Shown here one piece after another: positions 38,901-53,900 of a stretch of 64,000 nucleotides of DNA (position 1 is the stretch's first letter; each line of letters opens with the position of its first letter). Below the pieces are notes generated by a model. The model did not search any database, was not told the origin of the DNA, and saw only the letters and a program-made list of their open reading frames with translations. The stretch is from Caprimulgus europaeus (taxonomy: Eukaryota > Chordata > Aves > Caprimulgiformes > Caprimulgidae), in contig OU015528.1 in NCBI GenBank assembly GCA_907165065.1, positions 25,812,015 to 25,876,014 of the forward strand. Reading direction: 5' to 3'. The position numbers were made by a program, and so were the translations under genes.

Positions 38901-41900
38901 TATTAAATTCCCTTCCTTTATGGGTATTAGTATTTACTGGTTGAATACTGGTATTCCTAATTGCATATTTTAAATCTGATGTCAAATTAAATAAATAGCT
39001 GTAGAATACAGACAGGAAAGATGACATTCATGAACAGCTAGGTCTATCAAGCGTCACTAATAGTAGAAGAGTCATTTATCAAATACTTTTTTTAATGTCT
39101 TCCAGAAATCATGCTGCATGTGGCAGCTGACTGCCACAATATTGAAGGACTAATATAAGAATTAATCTGTATCATCAGATCATATGAAAGTATTTATCTG
39201 GCTCATTTATTATACCAAACTTATTGTACCAAATGAATTGTAAGACTTTATTTTGATGAATCAGATTTTTTGGATATTTACAGTTACTTTTTATCATCAT
39301 CTTCAGTTTTATATGTCTTAATATTAACCTCAGGCACTTAATGATTTTTAAAGGTTATGCAAATAAATATTCATCCTCTTAATAGTAATAGCATACCTTC
39401 TGAAATCTGGAATTTTGCATGCTGTGTGTTTAAGTGAAACACTTAAACCATATGTTTATAACTCTTATAAATTAGGTATAAAGAATCTTAAAATCTTGGA
39501 TAATTCTCTTCTGATTCATCTAAAAAGGAAAACCAAAAGACTAAGACATCTCCCTTCCATTACAGCAGAAACAGAAGGGTCAGATGACATATTTCAGAAT
39601 TATTTTCATACTTTTGACAATAATGAAGGTTGATCAAGAATGCTTTGAAAATGTTTTTCCAAAGCACATTGTGTGGCCCATAAAACTTCTCAGACATTGT
39701 GTCTACAGGAAATTAAAAAGTCAAATCTAAAGCTGACAGGCACTGTAAAGTCTGTTTTTTGGTTTTTTTTTTTCTCACACACTGTTTGTTCACTGCCACT
39801 GGACCACTCTTTCAGCAGCTTCTTAGACTGGTAGAGTACTTTATGTAAACATTTAGAAAATCACCAATGGTAGAACCGAATGCTGAATGTACAGGCACAA
39901 TGCTAGAATGGAGCAGGTATCCTAAGTGTGTGTCCATAGCTAGGACTTCAGAGATCAGATGTTGACAGATTGCTCCAGTGCACTTCACTCTGCAAAAGCC
40001 AGTAGTTGTGCCATCCTCATAGTCTCAGTATTAAGTTTTAGATTACTAGAGCAAAAACTGTGGGAAGGTTTATCTCCAAGTCACATTGATGAGAAATTTG
40101 GGGTTTATTGCTGGTCTTTGTATGGTGCGGTGTAGTGTGGTCCTTGGAGCATGCACAAGCCTCGTTCTTAACTAGTGGCAATAGTTCTTTTCTTATGGCT
40201 ATTGTCTCCCAGATTTTGGTACCCTACTCCCACTCTCATATTGGTGGGAAAGATATTATATGTCATGTCATGAGGAAGATATTCTGTGGCTTTTTGGTTT
40301 ATGATAATACTTGAAAGAAAAAGAGTAGGTCTTAGTGGTCCAGTGAGTCCTTTCCAGAACAGTGTTTCTATTTGCCATATGAGCTTTATGCATGTACCAA
40401 GATCTCTAGCAAGCATCATGAGATCTCTGTCTTTTTTTGTTTCTGTAAAAATAAGAGACATTGTGGGGGGTATACAGCTTTCTTCCTTTTGTTGTGTTAT
40501 TTTCTTTTCCTTTCCACATGTAGCTATTTGCATAGTGTGTTACGCATCCATTATATTGTTTCTCAGTAGATAAATTAAGATCTCAGTACTAGCAATGCTC
40601 TAATGGAAATCAGACTGACAACTGAGTAGCACTTTCCATTCATTAAAGATACAGGTTTTAAAACATCATCTGTCTTCTTTCTACCTGAGATATGGTCAAT
40701 GAATAAAAATAGCTTTAAATAGTTAGTAATGTGATTCAGAGACTGAAACATAGGTATTTTCAAAGGACAACTAAATAGAAGATAGGTGTTTCCGTTGTAA
40801 AAGATTTCCTTTGTTCTCTTTAGTTTGGTCCTTTGAAATGTAGCTGCATGAATAACGCATAAACCAGAGTTTGAGGGAGTGGTTTAATGTATAATGAAAC
40901 AGTTATGGAGCTGAGCTTACATTTAGATAAACATTTATTTATTGGAATTTTCCATGTGTTCTGTTAACTTCACAGAAGCTACAAGGATTACTTTAGCTCC
41001 GTTGAATGTTGATGTCACCGTTGGAGAGAATGCTACCATGCAATGCATTGCATCCCATGATCCCACATTAGACCTGACATTTATTTGGTCTCTAAATGGC
41101 TTTGTTATAGATTTTGAGAAAGAGCACGAACATTATGAAAGGAATGTTATGGTAAGATACTATAGATCCTTATTTAATACATGTAAGCCTAGTTTTCTCT
41201 ATTGTGAATAGCTGTCTTTTTCTGGTTTACTTTTTGTGTTGTGTTGGTTCAGGTCTAGAAAGATGCAGTAGGCTAAGAATATAAAATAACATTAAAATTT
41301 AGACACCTTACAGATGTGTGGTCACTTGCAGGTACATACCTGATCAGATATCTGAATTGACGTAAGTATTTTTGTACCTCAGTTAAATCCCACTCTGATT
41401 AATAATGAATACAGTTGGTAGGTAGGTATCCTGATCGTAAACAGGGTGCAGATTATCTTGAAAAAGTGTGCATATACATTCACTTTTACTTAGCCATGTT
41501 TTTCTCATCAACATTTCTGGAATTTGGCACAAGACTGGACCAGATGGTGGGTAGGAGTCAAACAGTCTGTAAACACTGAGCAAGAAGAGTTTGTGTGAAG
41601 GCTAAACAAGTTAATACAAAGACATTCATTTTGGCACATAGAAAGAGGAATCATAGATCTTTCATATTTGTATGTATGTTTATCTTTTTATAGTGTTCTA
41701 TTTGGCTTACTCAAAATTAATATCTTGAGTAGAAATCCCTTCTCGTTAATGTCTAATCACATGCTGATTTACCTAATATTCAACAAAAACCTCTGAGTGG
41801 TTGCCCACATGTATATATATTTATTCTCTTGTTCTGGGTTTAAAAGATACAAAAATCCTCACATTTAGATACTTTTTTTTTTTTTTTGTAGAAGTATGCT

Positions 41901-44900
41901 AAGATCAACTGAAACATTGAAACCCAAACACATGAAGAGCTTTCTTCAATAAACCTCCTGAAAATCTATGTCCAAACTCAGTAGAAGGGTCCTAAGGAGT
42001 TTACAGTGTATTTTGTGTTGCCTCAGGAATTACAAAATATGTAGATCTTCTCCAGTACATTAGCATCGTGCAGAACAATTCTTGCATGTAACTATTAAGC
42101 TACCCTTTTGATACGTTTATCAATACTCATTAATGCACAGAAGTACCTTGAAAAAGCCTGAATCGCCTCCTAATGGCATTTGTTTGTCCTGAGATAAAGA
42201 CTGGAATGAGTCTTAGTGTCAGTCAAAGTAAGCTTAAAGAGTAAAGCCCCATTAAATGTATTTCTTGTAAACAGCAAATAAAACCACTGTGGTTTTGTCA
42301 GATTTTATTTAGTTGATTGTATGACTTCTGTCAAGTAGCTAAAATCAAAGAAATTTTGTTCCATGAAAAGGAAAATCAGGCTGGAATTGTTGATGAATCA
42401 GTAATTTTGGTGTGGAAGGTAAAAACTCCTTTACCAAGGGACTTTGTAATACAAGACCAAGTAATGCAAAAGAGAGGAACCTGAACTTTCTCCATCTCTT
42501 GGTCATATGTTGAACAAAAGCTTTTAAGTCATTGATGCACACTTTTGTGTTTTCCTCTTAATAATGAAAATAGAGGAAATTTGGATTTTTTTTCTTTTAG
42601 AGGTGTCCTGGTTCACAAGGAGAAATTAATTCTGAAATGTAATCTCAATTTTAGGGCACTTTCTAGCAAAGCACTTCAAGTGAACAAATCTGCGGGCAAA
42701 TAAGGGCCTCAGCAAGTGTGTAATGTGTAGTTCTCTCTGAAGGTTGACTTAATATTTAGGATCCCAGACACCTGTTTCATCTTTGAGAGATGGACAGTGG
42801 TCCTGGAGCTCCAGATCCAAAATTCTGATTAAGTCCACAGTATTTTAGACACTTCATCGAAGTGCTTGGTTTTTTTAAAAGACAGATTAGTGGAGCCTAG
42901 CTTGGTCTCTACAGGCCTTAATTCCTTTAGACTGTTAACTTTAAGTAGGTTAGATCCAAACATCGGTTAATTTATTTGTCAGTGTGTAACTCTATCTTCC
43001 TGAGGGGTATTCCTTGGTTTGTTGCATTCCTTTTGCACCTGATCAATACTGCTACAAATGACTGAAGAAGGGACAGCTTCTTGTTTTGCATTCCTGAGCC
43101 TTATTTCTGGGTTTTCAAATGCAAAGCAAGTGCAGATAATCTCTGTTCCTCTTCCACAGGCAGCTCTGTCTCACCCAGGACAGAGGGGACAGTAGGTTTG
43201 TGTTTGAAGTCTGGAATTGAAATTTGTAGTTATCCAGCAATTCAGCACTTAAGTAATAACAAATGCAGAATTTTCAACAAATTCAACGAATCCAATACAA
43301 AAGCTTATATAGGATGCAATTAAGAGGAATATGCACTTTCAGTATTTCTGTTTCATTCATTTATTATCATAATCTTACATTAAGAGGTTTTCTCCTTCCT
43401 GGGTGGGCAAAGCGATTTTCTCTTGCTTACTGTTTCCATCTCTCTGGCAGTTCTGAGCTCAAGTCACTGGGTGGCAGGTTTGTTCAGACTTTCTCGGTTG
43501 TAAAGGCATGAGCTGTTGTGCATTTGACAGCAGCAACCCTAACTGCTGGGCTTGAAGCAGAGGAGTCCTGTGCTGCCACCCAACCCTTCACAAACATAAA
43601 AGAAAAAAAAATTTCCATAATGAATATTAAAATCACTGCATATGTGATACATGCTCTCTGTGCTATAATTTCCTGTTGATGAAGGCTCCTCATCTGTCTT
43701 CCTGATAATATCACTAGTAATTTCTGTGACAATGCAGGTAAACATGCTGATACTTGCTACAGCCACAGTATTTCAGTTCTCAAAATAACACTAATATTGT
43801 TGTCACATACACATAATGTAATGCTAATGAAATTCATGTAAATACCTGCATAAGTCTTTCTTTAAGTGGAAGCTTTGGTATCTCCATCATTTGCTGAAGG
43901 CAAAACTAATTTGCATTACATTAGTACTAAAACTCATTTATCAAAAGAACATTTGTCAGTGCTGTTTTGATTTTCTGTGACAGTGATATTTAAAAGGAAA
44001 TATATATATATATATGTGTTAGTCTGTTAGCTTTCAAAGAGTCAAATGAAGTCTTTAAAAATCTTACTTTTAAATTGATTGCTTTTGACTTTATGTATGG
44101 TTGTTGCTCTGATTATTTCAATGAGGAACTAAACATTAACACTTCCTTTCAAGTCCCATAGAGATATAGCACTTCAAGTAACTGGAAAACTTTAATGTTC
44201 TAATAATTTGTTATTTATGGATCTGCTTTTTGACAAGTATATTTGAAGACTGGAAATCTTACTTTTAATATATATTTTTTTAAAAATATACACTATCCAG
44301 TTAATTTTACTCTTTTAAGTTTATTACAAACAAATCTCTTTAATATGTGAAGGTGTATAGCTTTTTTTTTTTTGCTTCTTTTTTTTTTCACTTTTGGAGC
44401 CACATTAGTCCATTTGTACGGATAGTCAGGAAGAGAAACTCCATAATTTAACTGGATCAAGTCAGAAACTGGTACATAAAACTAGGAAGAGTCCAAATGT
44501 ATGTTGCAATAGTTTTAGTCACATACAGGCACGCATACAATAGTGTTGACTTCACTATTCTCAAAAGCTTTTTTTCCTAATGCAAATATTGTTCATCTTA
44601 CTTTATCCCTCTCCAAATCACAGAAAGCTTTGCAGTCTTCTAGGACCATATTCATACTATTTTGGAGATGTGTGGCCAGAGAGACACATGGAAGAGCCTA
44701 TTTCTTTGCTTGACTATAAAAAGTCATTAGTCCAGATACCAAAATACACAATACAGATATTTAAAACAGGGGAGGTGAATTCCAGACTGAATACAACATT
44801 TGCCAAAAGGGAAGGTTCTCCAAAACCGATGGTTTTTGTAAACCACAGAGAATAAGTTGGACTGTAAAAATCCTATTAGAGGAGTATAGCTTAGTACCTG

Positions 44901-47900
44901 CTTGGGTTTTGTAAACTAATGTAATTTGCAGTTCCTTGACTGGAGATGGTAGGCGAAGGTCATTTACTTCAACATATTACCGAGTAGACACTTAGTTTTA
45001 TTGTACAAATCTCTTCTTGCACATTCCATGGTTTTCTGCATCAGAAAAGATAAAAAGATTGTAATTTTATTGACTTCTTTCCCTGGTAATCCTTGCATAG
45101 TGTGGAGCCTACCTCCAGCTATATGAAAGGAAATTAATAGAAAGTTCAGGAGGAGAACTGAAGAAATCAAGAGGAATGTTTAGATAGGAAATCCCAGTTT
45201 CCCACTGACAAGGAAGAAGAGACTTTGTATGGATTGGAACACAACCTGGGAGAGAGTCATAGTAAGAGCATTCAGTACAGTCTGTTGAATATATGGAGCG
45301 GGCAGGTCATTGTTCATGAAGCGTGGCTAACCAAATCAGCTGAGCTACTGTATTTTTCTGAAAAAGAGTTCCAGAATTCTCTGAAGGCATTATCTCAATA
45401 ACTTGCCTTCAGCACCTTGATGTATTAGGGAGACACAAGTGAGTTTGAAGTCATGTATTTTGGCTAGGTTTGGGGTAAAATTTAGAGGCAAGAGCCTAAT
45501 AGTAGTGTATTGAACATGGAATGAGATGGATGGAGTCAGTGGTTAAGAGTGAGGAGGGGAGGGAAAGGAGAAGACATAGTGCTGAGGATGAAGCCAACAG
45601 GCAGTTAGCTCTGACAGAAGCCTTGGAGGAAACCTATTATTAATCCAGAGTGCTGTTTTCAGCCCAAAGAAATGTCATCTGTTCAGAGAATTAAGATATG
45701 CCAACTTCTGTGCTAGAAGTAAAAAAATACACTGCAAAATCATTTTGCTGTAATTTTACATGCTTATGAGATTTATCAAACTACCAAAATCCATGTACCA
45801 TCCCTAGTTAGGCAGAAGGATCTGAGAAAGCCAGGTGTGAGCAATACTCAGAGAAATGTAGTTTGTAGCATATTGTGAATTTTCGTCATCACCATAAATT
45901 GTGAGCCATGAGTATAAGTGAAAAAGTACCTAGGCTTTTTCTGTTGTTGGAAATAAAATAACGGCATATTACCACAGGGATGCTGGTACAAAGAATAATA
46001 TCCTCAGGCATTCTCAGTGGTATACTGAATGGAGAAGAATAATATTTGTTGGAAATATTTTCACAATCTGCATTTCAGGGGTAGAATTAGCACTGTACTT
46101 CCCTTACATATAAATATAGTTCACTGAAGGAAGAGATTCTTCAGTGGAAATAACTGTGTCATCATTATCCTGCTGATATTTTTTAAATTTACCCTTAACT
46201 TCTATGCCAGCAGTCTCATAAAACAAAGTGAGATAAGCTCTCCTGTGAATAGGATTGAGACAATAGAGCTGCAATGTTGTCCCCATGTCATCTCTGATCT
46301 CAATATCAGGAAAATAGGTACTATCACATTTACATTAACATTCATCAACAGCTGTTGAATTATCTCTTCTACTCATATCTACCCCATAGCATATCCTCTA
46401 CTGGCAGGAGCAAAAAAATTCATGTGAATTCATTGAGAGTTAATAACTTTAGGTACAGGTAACAGAAAAAGATGTTTTAATGTTTTAAATTATTATTAGC
46501 TTTGGAAAAGCTGATCTTATCACCAAGAATCCCATCTCTTCCATGTTACTTCTTATCGGTTCTCTTATTATCCTACCTCTACTGTGTATTAAGCACCTCT
46601 GAAACTCAGATGTCTAGTTTTCAAACCTGAATTAAAAAAAATAAATACTCTGTCTCTACTTACCAGGTTCTTCTGTTTCTGCCAAGTTAGTTTTATTGTT
46701 ACAAAGGGCTTATTAAATTCCTACTAACATAAGTTTTTTTATTGTCTTTAAGGTGTCAACTGAAGTGGATACTCCTTTCAGTCAAGTGACTAAACTCCTG
46801 TAAATTATCACACAGGAGCACATTCTGATGGCTTTCAGTAATTTAATGCACTGGCAAAAGTGATAGTTGAAAGAGAACAGTGAATCTCAGAAATAGGTCA
46901 TACAATGCTATTTTTGACATCACTATTAAAGCATAAATATAGGGCTCCTATGATGAAAGTCTTTGCTAGAAATGTTGTAAATAACTGAGTGGTGAACCAC
47001 AGATACCCTTGGACCATCCCTGAGCACTGCTATCACAATTTCCACTCCGTGATTCAGTTTCTTTGAGTTATGGAAGGCATTTTTAAACTCAGCCAAGCTG
47101 AGGTTTTTGAATGAAAACATACAGTGCATTCGTATCTAATTTGTGGATGGAATCTGCTGATGCCCATGCTCTTTATGTGCTTTGTAAGCTCTCCTTTTAC
47201 CACCAAGATCTTAGGCTTCTTCTGAGGTACAGAAAGCTTCATCACCAACTGCATAAAACCTTGGTCCAGGAGACCTTCTGAACCAACAAGATACAATACC
47301 ATACATATGGGTTGTTGATTTTTAAATTATGTTGCCTTTTCCTGTCTGTTTTTCGTCATTTAGTTTTTATGACCAAGTTCCCATAAAGGAAATTAATGTT
47401 AGAGCAAGCATATGGGCTTGGATACATTACTAAGTATAATAAAGTAGTTTAATTAAAGTACTAACTTAGAAATTAATGAGTACTAAGACTATTAAGAATT
47501 TGTAATAATTTGTTATTGAAGTATTAATATGATTAGATGAATTCTAGGTTTATGCAGTTTTTCTAAAACTTATTGGTTTGTACAACCTTGGCTTATGTTT
47601 ATTTGTGGATCAAAGTGCAAGCAAGGATCTGAATTCTTCCTAGGATGACATTTAGCATTAATAAATTAAAGATTCATACTAAGCACTAAAATAGAGAATG
47701 TTTTATCTCTTTTATTAAAAAAAAACAACAAAAAAAACCCCAGAAGAAACCAAAAACCCCCAGCAACTGAAATCTACAGGAGTTTGCAACTTTGTTGTAG
47801 TTTTTTGGAGGGCAGAGGAACAAGTAGCTGCCCTCTCTGCTCCTACAGCAGTACTTAAACTCCTACTGATTTTTCTTCCTGAAAGCTGTTGATAGCATTG

Positions 47901-50900
47901 CTTAGCCTACTGTAGACAAAGAAGGCTTAAATATGGTTAGTCAGACATCCAGCTGGTGTTAATTTATGCAGTAATCCCCACAGATTCTCAAAGTTGCTAC
48001 CTTAAAGGCAGTTCCCCTGGAGTCCTCATGAATAAATTGGAGGGGGCACCTGTACAGAAATACCACTGTCCCAGACTCACCTCATGTCTGTATCCTACGT
48101 GCACATTGTCAAATTAAATTAAAAGCCCTATCAAACTAGTCTTGAGTGAAAATTGTGAAAATATATATGTATATAAAAGCAGTGTGAATATGTACAAGTG
48201 TGTGAATATATGTATATATATGTATGTCTTAATACGGACATAGTTTAATAATAACTAAAAGAGAAAGAGTCAGAAATATATCAAGAATTTTGCATTGTTC
48301 CATGATCCAACTAATCCATTTGATCATTAACAGCACTTGTATCGCCTGAAAATTGAAAAGGAACCTGCATTTATCTCTGACCCTGTATAGCAATCAGCAG
48401 CAGTATTGCTAGCCAGAATTAACCATTGTCTTTCATGTGTGCTTGATTCTCCTTTTATCCAATCAACAGTTTACCTCAGTAATTTCTTAAAGATGTTAAT
48501 TCTTATGTGAATTGGTGTTAACAGATTTCAGTTTGTGCTGAAATTTTATGCCAGCAGAATTTGAAGCTGACATCCAAAATCCTAACTGGAGTTTGGAAAG
48601 GAAAAGGATAATTTTATCTGGCTATTTTGATCTCCCCTAAATATAGATTCTAAACTGGCATTCTGGTTTCAGAACATTTGTAAAAGATTTAACCTTATTT
48701 TTTTCCCCCTCCTTTTCATAAGGAAAACATAAACTGGGTGACATAGTTTTATTTCATTTCTTCAGAATGCCTAATGCAGAAACACTAATAACAGCCCATA
48801 ATACATAATATTTGAGAATGTATTGAAGATCTTTGCTGTTCCCTAGAGCTATCTGTGATGATGACACTAGTTCTTACACCTAAATATTTAGCAATTTGTT
48901 TCTTTTCTTTGTGTACCTTTTTGCATCTGAATCCCTTTTACTTCTGCCTGTGAAGGTTTCAGGATTGCAGTAAGTTTTGTCAGTGTTTGTTTTTTAAATA
49001 ATTGCATTTCTGAACACTCTGGAGTGAGTTGGGGAATCTGGGTGTTGCCCCTTTTGGTATAGTGTGGTATAAATCAATCTGTTAATCTTTTGTAACATTC
49101 TGACTTCCATGAAAGCAATCAGATATATTTTGCAGAGAACATTTGTTTTTTTTCTGAAGTACCTTTAAGACTAACACATGTATAACCCTGTGATTTAAGC
49201 TAAAAATCTTTTTCTGGAATAAGCTGCAGGGTAGATAAGCAAAATATTTCAAATGTGTTATTTTTGAACATTTGTATGAAAGTCTTAACATAAAATGTGT
49301 TTTTCATTAACAATAGTTGTGGTGTATGTAGTGGTCTCTTCTACTTCTTGTTTTACAGGTTCACATTTAGTTACTCAGTGGGTTCACAGAAGTCTCATAG
49401 GACAAAAATACTTTACTCATTTTGCCTATCTGTACAACTACAGATAGCAGCAGGTGGTGGACCTTATAGCCATTCTGAAAACATAGCTATTTAAAATATA
49501 TATTTTTTATTATTATTATTTTTCCCCAGTAGTCAAGCACTGGTGAAGAGTGTTGAGAAAGGGTTAGAGTCTATGATGATGATGATGATGATCATGATGA
49601 TGATGAGGGTGTGGGCCTTTTTGAATGGTAAATTGCCTCCGTGGAGGTTCTGATAGTGTTTGGCACAGAGCAGCAGGAGCTGAGCCGGGTGACAGGGTGG
49701 CCAACATGGCAGGGGCCTCACCAGCAAGGGCCCCAGCCTGCAGAGCCTGATGGAGGGGAGCCGGGCAGGACTGACAATGTGAGCCAGGGCCCGGCAGGGC
49801 CCAGGTGTGGCAGGGGAGGTCCCTGGCCAGGAGTCTGAGTCATGGTGGGGCTGGGAAGTCAGCTTGCTGCTCAGCAGGTCCAAGCTAGCAGGGCCCTGGC
49901 CAGGCTGGGCTGTGCCATGGCGGGAGCTGCAGTTCTGGTGGAGCCCAAAGAGCAGCGATTCAGCTCCTCAACAGCTCCCACCACAGGCTGTTGGCCCTGG
50001 TTGAGGCCTCACCGCGGCGCTGTCTGTGTGTGCCCCGTCCCGGGTCACCAAAGGAAGGGGCCACTTGGACTGAGCTGTCTTGGAGCCAGCCTGGAGACCT
50101 GGTAGCCCAGCCTCCCACCTCGGGGATTATGGTTATGGCCATCATATTGTCCATCGCCAACACTGCTGTGCAGAACGGGGGCTGGCCTTTTGTCTGACGA
50201 GCTCTGACACATGTTGAACGTTGAACATTATTGTTTTCCTGCAGTCACTGCATCCTGCTGTCTCTTTGGTACATCTTTATTTAGACTGGGATTGTAGCCC
50301 CTCTGCAGTAAAAAAGTTCATACTGCTTTAGGCGTGTAAAGGCAGAACCAAACAGTGTCCTACTCTGTTAGTAGGACTCCATGATGTGTTATCATATAAA
50401 CATCCATAAAAAAGTAAATAATGGTGCAGAAAAATCATCTGACTGCTGCTTATGAAAAAATTCTTGACTAAATTTAATGTTCAGATATGGGTTTCAAGTA
50501 GTAAAAGGGTGATGTCGGCTTGTGAAAAAATATTTACTTTTTTACATGCCCAGTAAAGAGCAGCAGCTCTTCGGGAAACACAGGACAGTTTTGACAGCAG
50601 TCATATAAATCAGATTATCTTTGAGGGTGATCCATGGTTGAAGAAAGCACTTGTTTTTTGGAAACAGCTACCACTGTATATCACTTGGGAGGGATGTGCA
50701 GATAGGTATCACATAGCTGTACAGGGATGTTTACCAGCTTCTCTAAGTGCTGTTTTTGTAACAGATTAAATCCAACGGTGAGCTGCTCATTAAAAACGTT
50801 CAGCTGCGGCATGCTGGGAGGTACACATGCACTGCTCAGACAATTGTTGACAACTCCTCGGCTTCAGCTGACCTTGTGGTAAGAGGTAAGGTTCTCCAGG

Positions 50901-53900
50901 TAAAACAGAAATGTGGCTGGTGCTCACCTAGATAAGCAGAGTGTTTCTGGTTGTTCAGAGTATTTTATTTCTCATTAAGAAATTACAGAGGTTGAAATGA
51001 GAAGTAAATGAGCATGTAAAATTCTTAAAGTCTACTCAGGGTACTGATTCTACTCCAGACATTTAGATGTCTAACTGAACATGTGTTTTCCTGAAAAGCA
51101 ATAAATATTTTCTATTGGTATTTTCCTGATGTTGAAATAATTTTTAGATAGTTTAATTCAGTGTTCATTATTAAAAATAGATTTTAGGTATCATTTCAAT
51201 GGATCTACTGCATAACAGTTTTAAGAAGCCACTTCTGTTTTCTCATTAAGCTTTATAGATTAAATTATTGTGTATAATACTAGACCTACATTAAAAGGAT
51301 TCCTAGTTTTCAAATTGCGGAAGCTAGGACATTTGGAGTTAAGGTTGTCACTCCATTGTTAGCTGTTGTGGTGCTTAGGGACATGGTTTAGTGGTGGACT
51401 CGGCAGCGTTAGGTTTACAGTTGAACTCAGTGATCTTAAAGGTCATTTCCAACCAAAACAATTCTATGATTCATGTCTATTAAGTGTTACTGAGATCTAA
51501 AAACACTGTGCTTGCTTATATGGTAGGTATCCTACAAGAACTGTTACAATACATGTTTTCAATAGCATAAGTCAATTTATGTCCTTTGGGCGCTTTATTC
51601 TGTTTTGTGCCTCCAGGTGTAACATGTTCTGAAGTGGTAGTGCTCTGTAATGCTGACAATTCAAAGCAGACACAACTTGCACTTGGGGCCGCATGCCATG
51701 GTTTGCTCCATATTCCAGTTATACTGTAGAGCTCTATAGCAGCTGAAGTATAGCTTGTGCCTTGATTCTGAATTTATGTCATGTGATGATGTTGTAGACT
51801 TGAATATTTCTATATTAAATTTTCCCTGGGTATTAACAGCCAGTGAAAAATCATCAGTCTTAGATTAAATGCCAAAGCAAGTGTGATAAGTGGTAAAACT
51901 GCAGAATATATCTGCAAAGAAAAAGGATCTGTTTCTGTGCCTTTCTATTATGTAAGCAATTCTGAGGGAGCAGCTGGCCTTTGGTGTTTCCTGACACATG
52001 CCATTTTCAGAAACTTTGATAGTGAGGTGAGAAGCTGTAAGAAATACCTCCTAAAGAATGAAAGAAAGATCCTGGGACTTATTAACTTTTCCATACCTTC
52101 CAGTTTGAGGGCTTCTGAAGTGTGCAGTCTTGCAGAAGAATGGGAATCTCAGGACTTACCTACCTGAGTCCTTAGAGCTGGGCTAGCAATTATGCATGTT
52201 GCCAGAGTGGAGAGCTGACTAACAAACCTCGTCTTAAAAATCCACCCTAAGCAACAACAACTTTGCGTATCCTCTGTGATGAGTAAGAGGCTGTTTCCAC
52301 ATAGAGTGATGTATTTAGTCCTTATCTTGAAAGAGAGGTCTGAGGACAGCTAATTAGTAGCTTAGTTTTCAATGCTAAGATTTGAATATTAATACAAGTT
52401 GATTAAAAGCAATCCAGTAGTCAACTGACTTACATTTTTCCAAGGCTACTAAATAGATACTATTCTTGGATCTTAGGAGAAGAAACAATTGGGAATTTGA
52501 TTGTCAAAGTCATCAGCTGTAGCCCAATAGATTGTGTACAGTGGTCACACTTACTTCTTTTTAAGCAATGGCATATATATTCTTCAAGGAACTAGTCTAA
52601 ATCGGAATACTTTTGGTGTCAGCAATGAAATTGCTTGCTCGATAGAAGGATAAATTCACTGAAACTGAGGAACAACAATATATGGTAGTATATTTGTTTG
52701 ATTTAGTTAATTGCATTTGATTACTTTTGCTCAGATTTATGGAGAAAATAAAGAGCTCAAGAGCTAAAGATAAATTTGGCACGCTATGTGTTTAGATCTG
52801 ATTTAGAAATCTCCTTCCATTTTTTTGTTGAATTGTTTTTGTGTTGGTTTTCTGTGGTTTCTCTGTAAATACTGCAGAGAAATACATCCTGTTGTTTCAT
52901 GTTGGGTTTTTTTAGTATGCTCTGGGACTTGTTCAATCAGATTGTTGGATAATTACCTGAATCATGTTGGCACATTATTATCTCTGAATGTGGAATCAGA
53001 AAATACTTCTCAATAGTTCTAATGCATTGTCCCTGTTTTTGCACAAGAGTTAATATATATCACATGCTGTGTATCATATAAATCAGGAGCATAAAAACAA
53101 AACCAGAACAGTCAATATGAAAAGAACAATCTGAAAATATCTATAGGCCAAGTTTGTAAGTAGGGTTGCTAAGTTTGGGTTACAGAATTACTGTAAGTTT
53201 GACATCTTTTAGCACAGCTTACTGAATTTTCTAGTGTCTTTTACAGATGAAGATTCCTATACTCACATATGTGTGCACCTGTATTGCTCTCTTCTTAGCT
53301 TTCTAGTCTATGAAAAATCAGCTTTGTCTGTTGATCTGCACATTTCAGCCTCTCTTCTGGGGATCATGGCACAGCACAGCAACAATGAAAGTTACCCACA
53401 CAAAGTAGAGGTGTGGGAGTAGCAGTAATTAGAAGAAAAAATTTAAAATTTAAAAAATGCATTTAGAAAAATGCAGACATTCACTGCAGCAGTTTTTGTC
53501 AATTATTATTGTTCCAGAAAAAAAGATGAGGTTTGGTGAAGAGATTTAATACCATTTATTAGGTTTAGCGTTTTACCTGGAAAAAAAAGAGACAAGTTTT
53601 GGGAACAGAAGCCTGTCTCTTCAGATCTGAAGTCCCACTAACATACTGTAAAGTGAAATATGGATTGAGAGTAACTGCTGTTATTTTAACATAGTTATGT
53701 TAAGTAGTTAGTTTGAGCAGTAGTATTTAATACTTGAAAAGCACAGAGATGAGCCTATGAGCTAGTTTAGGACAAGGACCTTCTTTCTACCTGTAATGAT
53801 TTAGCTGGGTCCTGGGAGCATAGTCATGTGCCATCAAGCCAACATGTGCATTTAGTTCATGACTTCTTGTATTCACTATAGCTATGAATTTTTAAATTAA

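Larger units (their letters stand above)
41152..50764 (+). other. CNTN1: CNTN1 intron 12 (9.6 kb)
   Basis: The longest intron within the coding region, splitting Ig6 in phase 0. It contains TA repeats (43999-44015), T-runs near 44361-44389, a TA/TG-rich stretch (48160-48235), antisense open stretches (46104-46320 and 46926-47302), a GAT array (49573-49606) and an isolated GC-rich block (about 49640-50210). The rest is AT-rich with no recognised repeats. Confidence 0.88.

Noticed and set aside
40168..40573. Open frames on both strands in intron 11
   Set aside because: Opposing frames over the same DNA, no splice context and no similarity to any contactin domain.
49533..50197. Several overlapping open frames on both strands in the GC-rich block
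   Set aside because: Stops are rare in GC-rich DNA; the translations are low-complexity Gly/Pro/Ala/Trp without domain features.
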